Part shown: positions 19,345 to 21,743 of the stretch, piece by piece
Numbering within the stretch: position 1 is the first letter of the stretch
Layout of the letters: each line of letters starts with the position of its first letter
IMG/VR virus record: IMGVR_UViG_3300020407_000014
Coordinates: 1-21,743 of that record
Reading direction: 5' to 3' (one strand)
From: a virus
Length of the DNA: 21,743 nt
Translations under genes and position numbers: made by a program
The notes under the pieces: generated by a model
Seen by the model: only the letters and a program-made list of their open reading frames with translations
Database searches by the model: none
What the model was told of the DNA's origin: nothing

Positions 19345-20753
19345 TAACTATTGCTTCTTTTGAGCATACTACGTAATTTGTCATGCCCTTCAATGGTACT
19401 TTCAACAACACTATTTTCTGCAATATTCTTTTCTTGATGTGAAACTTTGTTTTTTGCCTTAATCTTTTCAAACATAGCACTAGAATTACTCATAGTATCG
19501 TGTTTCTCATCTTCGTCTAAGTCACTAATACGTAACCCTGCTATATCAAATTTAAGATCTACTTTATGCCCAACACCACTGCTACTACGTGTTTTCATAA
19601 ATTGTACTTGATAACGCCCACGTTCACGCATCGCTTGACTTGTAAAGATACCAATTACATTATCTGCTGTTTGTACTTTACTTAAACCACCTGCAATGTG
19701 CGAATGATCGTATTCTACTTCTTCTACTGCACCTCTATTTAACTGTGATGCTGTTGCAAACAATATATCATGTTCTACTGCAAAATTACGCATTTCTTCT
19801 GATACAAACTTATCTTTAATATATAAATCACTTGGATTAACTTTACTTTGTGCTGGCATCATAAGATCTAAGTAGTCAATACACATTGCATCAACTTTAA
19901 CATCATTTTTAACTTCGTATTCACGCAAATAACTAGTAATGTTATTAATTGTAATACCGTTTGGAAGTTGTACAATTTGTAGTTTGCCTGCTTTCTTGCC
20001 TTTCATACGTACTTTTAAATCTACATCATCTGCATTTTTAAATACTGTACGAGTATCATATCCAGTAATCATGCTGTCTAATCGCATACTAGATAATTCT
20101 TCACTAAGTTCCAAAGTAATGTATACAACATTTAATCCTGCAACCGACCAATTAAGTGCTAAATTCTGCAAGAACAAACTCTTACCACCACCCGATGGTG
20201 CAGCAAATATGTTTAGTTCGCCTCTATTAAATCCACCAAAAAGTTTTTTATCAATATCTTTCCAACCTGTGCTTACACCACCACGCAAATTACGAACACG
20301 TTCAATACGCTCTGCTGGTGATTCCCAATAGTCAGTACCCATATGTTTAGCCAGTCCAATTTGAACTGCTTCTTTGATTCTTCGTTCAACTGGGCCATAC
20401 TCACCTCGTTCTAGCATGTCTGCACTTGCTAAAATTGCTGCTTCTAATGCTTTATGTTTACAAAATGTTTCAAATTCATCAATAAACCATTTATGATGTC
20501 TATCATCTACATCTTTAAGTTCTTGTAACTCGAGCCCTGTTGCCGCTAGAATTTGCTCACGTGTAGGCAATGCACTATACCCAGTAACATGTTCTTGTAT
20601 AAATGCTACTCCTTTACGTAATTCTCTATCAAAATATAATGGATCTATAATTCCATTAACTCTAGCGAATAGATCTTTATCTTGTGCTAGAAATTCAACA
20701 AACAATCGTTGTAAGTCTACATTATACTCTTTCGCTTGTGACTGTTCTCTCAT
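19344..20753 (-). CDS. 41: Replicative DNA helicase, gp41/DnaB-like
   Basis: This 469-residue protein is a DnaB-family hexameric helicase that unwinds DNA at the phage fork. The N-terminal helical domain (1-140) is followed by the RecA-like motor. Walker A is APSGGGKS (185-192, Lys191), the catalytic Glu215 is in TLELSEE, Walker B is CIDYLD with Asp293, the sensor is SQLNR (336-340), and an arginine finger region is MKTRSSSG (386-393). The charged C-terminal tail is typical for interaction with primase or loader. Its ATG overlaps the primase stop by four bases, so the two primosome subunits are translated together. A possible own promoter lies inside the primase gene. Confidence 0.96.
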   Translation of the reverse strand: MREQSQAKEYNVDLQRLFVEFLAQDKDLFARVNGIIDPLYFDRELRKGVAFIQEHVTGYSALPTREQILAATGLELQELKDVDDRHHKWFIDEFETFCKHKALEAAILASADMLERGEYGPVERRIKEAVQIGLAKHMGTDYWESPAERIERVRNLRGGVSTGWKDIDKKLFGGFNRGELNIFAAPSGGGKSLFLQNLALNWSVAGLNVVYITLELSEELSSMRLDSMITGYDTRTVFKNADDVDLKVRMKGKKAGKLQIVQLPNGITINNITSYLREYEVKNDVKVDAMCIDYLDLMMPAQSKVNPSDLYIKDKFVSEEMRNFAVEHDILFATASQLNRGAVEEVEYDHSHIAGGLSKVQTADNVIGIFTSQAMRERGRYQVQFMKTRSSSGVGHKVDLKFDIAGLRISDLDEDEKHDTMSNSSAMFEKIKAKNKVSHQEKNIAENSVVESTIEGHDKLRSMLKRSNS

Positions 20754-21743
20754 TTACAATATTTCCTCATTAATAATTCAATTTTTGTTGGATTAGTTTC
20801 AGCACTATTTATTATACTCTTTATTGTATACAATCTTCCGTGTTTTGTCAAGGAATCACTTGCATCTTTACAATCTTTCCATTCTGGAAAAGAAACACTC
20901 CAACCGTGCTTTATTGCCGCCTTACACATTAACTTACCTGCTTCATCTGCGTCTGGTAATACAATAATTCGTTTGTTCAAACTGTGCAATATATCTGCTT
21001 GGTCATCATTTATGTTATTACTGCCTATTGCACATCCATCTGTTACTATTGCATCAAGTTGTCCTTCAGATACAATAACAACTTCTTTATTGTGTGTTTG
21101 TCTATCTAAACCATACACAAAATCATTCTTAGGTTGCTGATTATAGTATTTAGGCATTTTTGCAGGAATATTGTCTCCTGCCCATCTTGCTGTATAACCA
21201 ACTACTTTACTTTTATATGTAAACGGCAAAATAAATCTTTTGTTAACTCTACCTTGTTTTTTACTAGGGCTCCACATAAACCTATCATCAGTAATATCAA
21301 ATCCACGATCAGTTAAGTATGTTACCGCGGCTGTCCAATCAGCGTCTGGTTCAGTGAACTCCATAAATGGCTTGGCATCTTCTGGTAGTTCTTTTTCGTC
21401 CCAATCAATAACTAAATTTTTACGCCTTTTAGTTTTTATTAATAAGGTTGCTACATCTTGTTCACGTAACAATTCAAGTTGTATACGTTGTATATCAGCT
21501 TCATCGGCACCTAATGTTGTTAATAGTTGCTTTAATCTTACTGATATTCTACTTTGTGGACTCCAACCTGTTTTAAAGTTACAATTAAAACAATTATACT
21601 GAAACTTTCCTTCATCAAAATGAAATCCGCCTCTGCCTTTTGTATCTGGTCTACTTTGCCCATTCCTTACACACATTGGACAGTTACCACTAATCCAACC
21701 ACTAGGATTAGATCGCCAGTTAGTAGGAACCAGGGCTCTGACG
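20750..21743 (-). CDS. 61: DNA primase, gp61-like (N-terminus outside window)
   Basis: The frame is open from the window edge (first complete codon at 21742-21740), giving 330 visible residues. The ATG at 21676 is internal: the Cys residues of a zinc finger lie on both sides of it (CPMC at 21-24 and CFNC at 51-54 of the visible part), so the true start is beyond 21743. A Toprim domain follows, with Glu226 in VVIVSEGQLDAI and Asp264/Asp266 in VLPDADEAG. Such primases make short RNA primers for lagging strands and pair with the gp41 helicase, encoded next. The stop overlaps the helicase ATG. Confidence 0.94.
   Translation of the reverse strand, partial: VRALVPTNWRSNPSGWISGNCPMCVRNGQSRPDTKGRGGFHFDEGKFQYNCFNCNFKTGWSPQSRISVRLKQLLTTLGADEADIQRIQLELLREQDVATLLIKTKRRKNLVIDWDEKELPEDAKPFMEFTEPDADWTAAVTYLTDRGFDITDDRFMWSPSKKQGRVNKRFILPFTYKSKVVGYTARWAGDNIPAKMPKYYNQQPKNDFVYGLDRQTHNKEVVIVSEGQLDAIVTDGCAIGSNNINDDQADILHSLNKRIIVLPDADEAGKLMCKAAIKHGWSVSFPEWKDCKDASDSLTKHGRLYTIKSIINSAETNPTKIELLMRKYCK
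20823..20851 (-). promoter_or_regulatory. Possible sigma70-like promoter inside primase, for helicase
   Basis: TTGACA (20846-20851), a 17-base spacer and TACAAT (20823-20828) lie within the 3' part of the primase gene. Predicted initiation near 20816 gives a leader of about 63 bases before the helicase ATG. The ten bases TTGACAAAAC are identical to those in the promoter at 1155-1183. Being inside a coding region lowers confidence, but spacing and both boxes fit the other three sites. Confidence 0.5.

Noticed and set aside
21676-21676. ATG at 21676 as the primase start
   Set aside because: The frame is open upstream, and the preceding codons contain the first zinc-finger Cys (NCPMC), so the real start lies beyond the window edge.
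1-21743. CRISPR array, insertion sequence or integrase site
   Set aside because: No regularly spaced direct repeats, transposase, integrase or flanking terminal repeats were found. The tRNA genes show no attachment-site duplication in this window.

Overview
The window looks like a segment of a T4-like (myovirus) tailed phage genome with low GC, most like the marine T4-like phages of cyanobacteria or SAR11-type hosts. The T4-type hallmarks seen directly are a replicative helicase (gp41-like), a Zn-finger/Toprim primase (gp61-like), class Ia ribonucleotide reductase NrdA/NrdB with a glutaredoxin, a PAAR spike-tip protein (gp5.4-like), and repeated NATAAATA late-promoter boxes. A SpeD-like S-adenosylmethionine decarboxylase fits marine T4-like phages, where speD is a known auxiliary metabolic gene. 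No host-specific photosynthesis gene is present, so the host cannot be fixed. Every gene I accept, and both tRNAs, lie on the minus strand, so transcription runs from high to low coordinates.

Layout in the direction of transcription. (1) 21743-19344: primase (5' end outside the window) and helicase, overlapping by ATGA. (2) 19344-10496: a long block of small to medium genes, mostly typical marine T4-like virion or head proteins of unknown role. It starts just after a late-promoter box. It includes a protein with DNA/RNA-ligase-type motifs (17862-19058), a very basic protein whose N-terminus resembles the T4 internal-protein capsid-targeting peptide (15804-16091), a coiled-coil/membrane protein, SpeD and an SGNH-type hydrolase. 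(3) 10480-8970: a Cas4/RecB-like PD-(D/E)XK nuclease and a virion-like protein. (4) 8916-4748: the nrdA-nrdB-glutaredoxin operon behind a strong sigma70-like promoter, then a small beta-rich protein. (5) 4764-1219: PAAR protein, a large virion protein with a repeat-containing fibre-like C-terminus, and a subtilisin-like protease. (6) 1183-1: a second strong sigma70-like promoter, two small genes, tRNA-Ala(UGC), tRNA-Thr(UGU) and a truncated unknown gene.

Two promoter classes can be read directly. Four sites match TTGACN-N17-TAnnnT with exactly 17-bp spacers: upstream of the small-gene/tRNA operon, nrdA and the nuclease, and inside the primase 3' end ahead of the helicase. NATAAATA boxes lie mostly at gene junctions of the virion genes. 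Genes are tightly packed with many ATGA and TAATG junctions, implying translational coupling. No stretch over 300 bases lacks a gene. The longest gap (8789-8969) holds the nrd promoter, an 18-bp palindrome and the nrdA leader.

The best candidates for something not well described are the ligase-motif protein with a roughly 200-residue insertion, the predicted processed internal head protein, the apparently leaderless nuclease promoter, and the palindrome centred on the nrd -10 region.
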